Part shown: piece by piece, positions 63,995 to 64,000 of the stretch
Layout: each line of letters begins with the position of its first letter
Position numbering within the stretch: the stretch's first letter is position 1
Assembly (NCBI RefSeq): GCF_900095885.1
Contig: NZ_LT615367.1
Location: 1,364,001-1,428,000, forward strand
Source: Dickeya aquatica
GTDB lineage: Bacteria; Pseudomonadota; Gammaproteobacteria; Enterobacterales; Enterobacteriaceae
Direction: 5' to 3'
Length of the DNA stretch: 64,000 nucleotides
Program-made: the position numbers and the translations under genes
Notes under the pieces: model-generated
What the model saw: only the letters and a program-made list of their open reading frames with translations
What the model was told of the DNA's origin: nothing
The model's database searches: none

Positions 63995-64000
63995 GTTTGT

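Noticed and set aside
1..64000. CRISPR arrays, tRNA or rRNA genes, transposase genes
   Set aside because: I found no regular spacer-repeat series, no tRNA cloverleaf and no transposase-like product. The short tandem repeats in the paralogue array have no spacers of CRISPR type.

Overview
The window reads as a chromosomal segment of an enterobacterial gammaproteobacterium. Most gene products resemble Escherichia coli proteins over their full length (Nuo, YbiT, Hyb/Hyp, YlaC, YdcR, FdoGHI, FdhE). The mix of a combined hyb-hyp cluster, a nas remnant, two chemoreceptors and a lysis cassette would fit a soft-rot member of Pectobacteriaceae such as Dickeya. That placement is inferred from gene content; no marker gene in the window proves it.

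Layout. (1) 1-7.6 kb: the distal half of the complex I operon, nuoG(end)-H-I-J-K-L-M-N, closed by a terminator. (2) 7.6-10.9 kb: an unlisted 29-codon gene with its own promoter and two CRP-like sites, a PhzF-family enzyme and the ABC-F protein YbiT. (3) 11.3-24.1 kb: a hydrogenase-2 operon hybOABCDE-hypABCDE with an FNR box in front, then hypF, separated from hypE by an inserted palindromic element. (4) 24.2-27.0 kb: ylaC, a class I glutamine amidotransferase and a YdcR-type MocR regulator. (5) 27.8-37.1 kb: formate dehydrogenase-O genes fdoGHI and the accessory gene fdhE, split by a chemoreceptor and an MFS transporter on the opposite strand. FdoG has cysteine where E. coli has selenocysteine. 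(6) 37.2-43.0 kb: a degraded nitrate assimilation locus. NasR, a sigma-54 promoter and the antitermination leader remain, as do nitrite reductase nasB and cobA, but nasA survives only as 21 codons and the genes before nasB only as a C-terminal scrap. (7) 43.8-52.5 kb: seven tandem, divergent paralogues of an exported, cysteine-containing protein family that I cannot assign to a function. (8) 52.7-62.2 kb: an orphan amino-acid binding protein, a methionine-type aminotransferase, a GcvA-like LysR regulator, an MccF-like S66 peptidase, a chemoreceptor, gamma-glutamyltransferase and a GT1 glycosyltransferase. (9) 62.6-64 kb: a phage-type lysis cassette, holin-endolysin-Rz/Rz1, running off the window edge.

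How the genes work together. Blocks 1, 3, 5 and 6 are all respiratory or redox: NADH, hydrogen and formate oxidation feeding quinones, and nitrite reduction. FNR, NtrC/sigma-54 and NasR signals fit regulation by oxygen and nitrogen supply. The most novel part is block 7: it has two-module proteins, loss of a module in one copy, an internal deletion in another, matched promoter-leader sequences without a Shine-Dalgarno in front of two copies, and short tandem repeats between copies. These are marks of a recently and repeatedly rearranged gene family.
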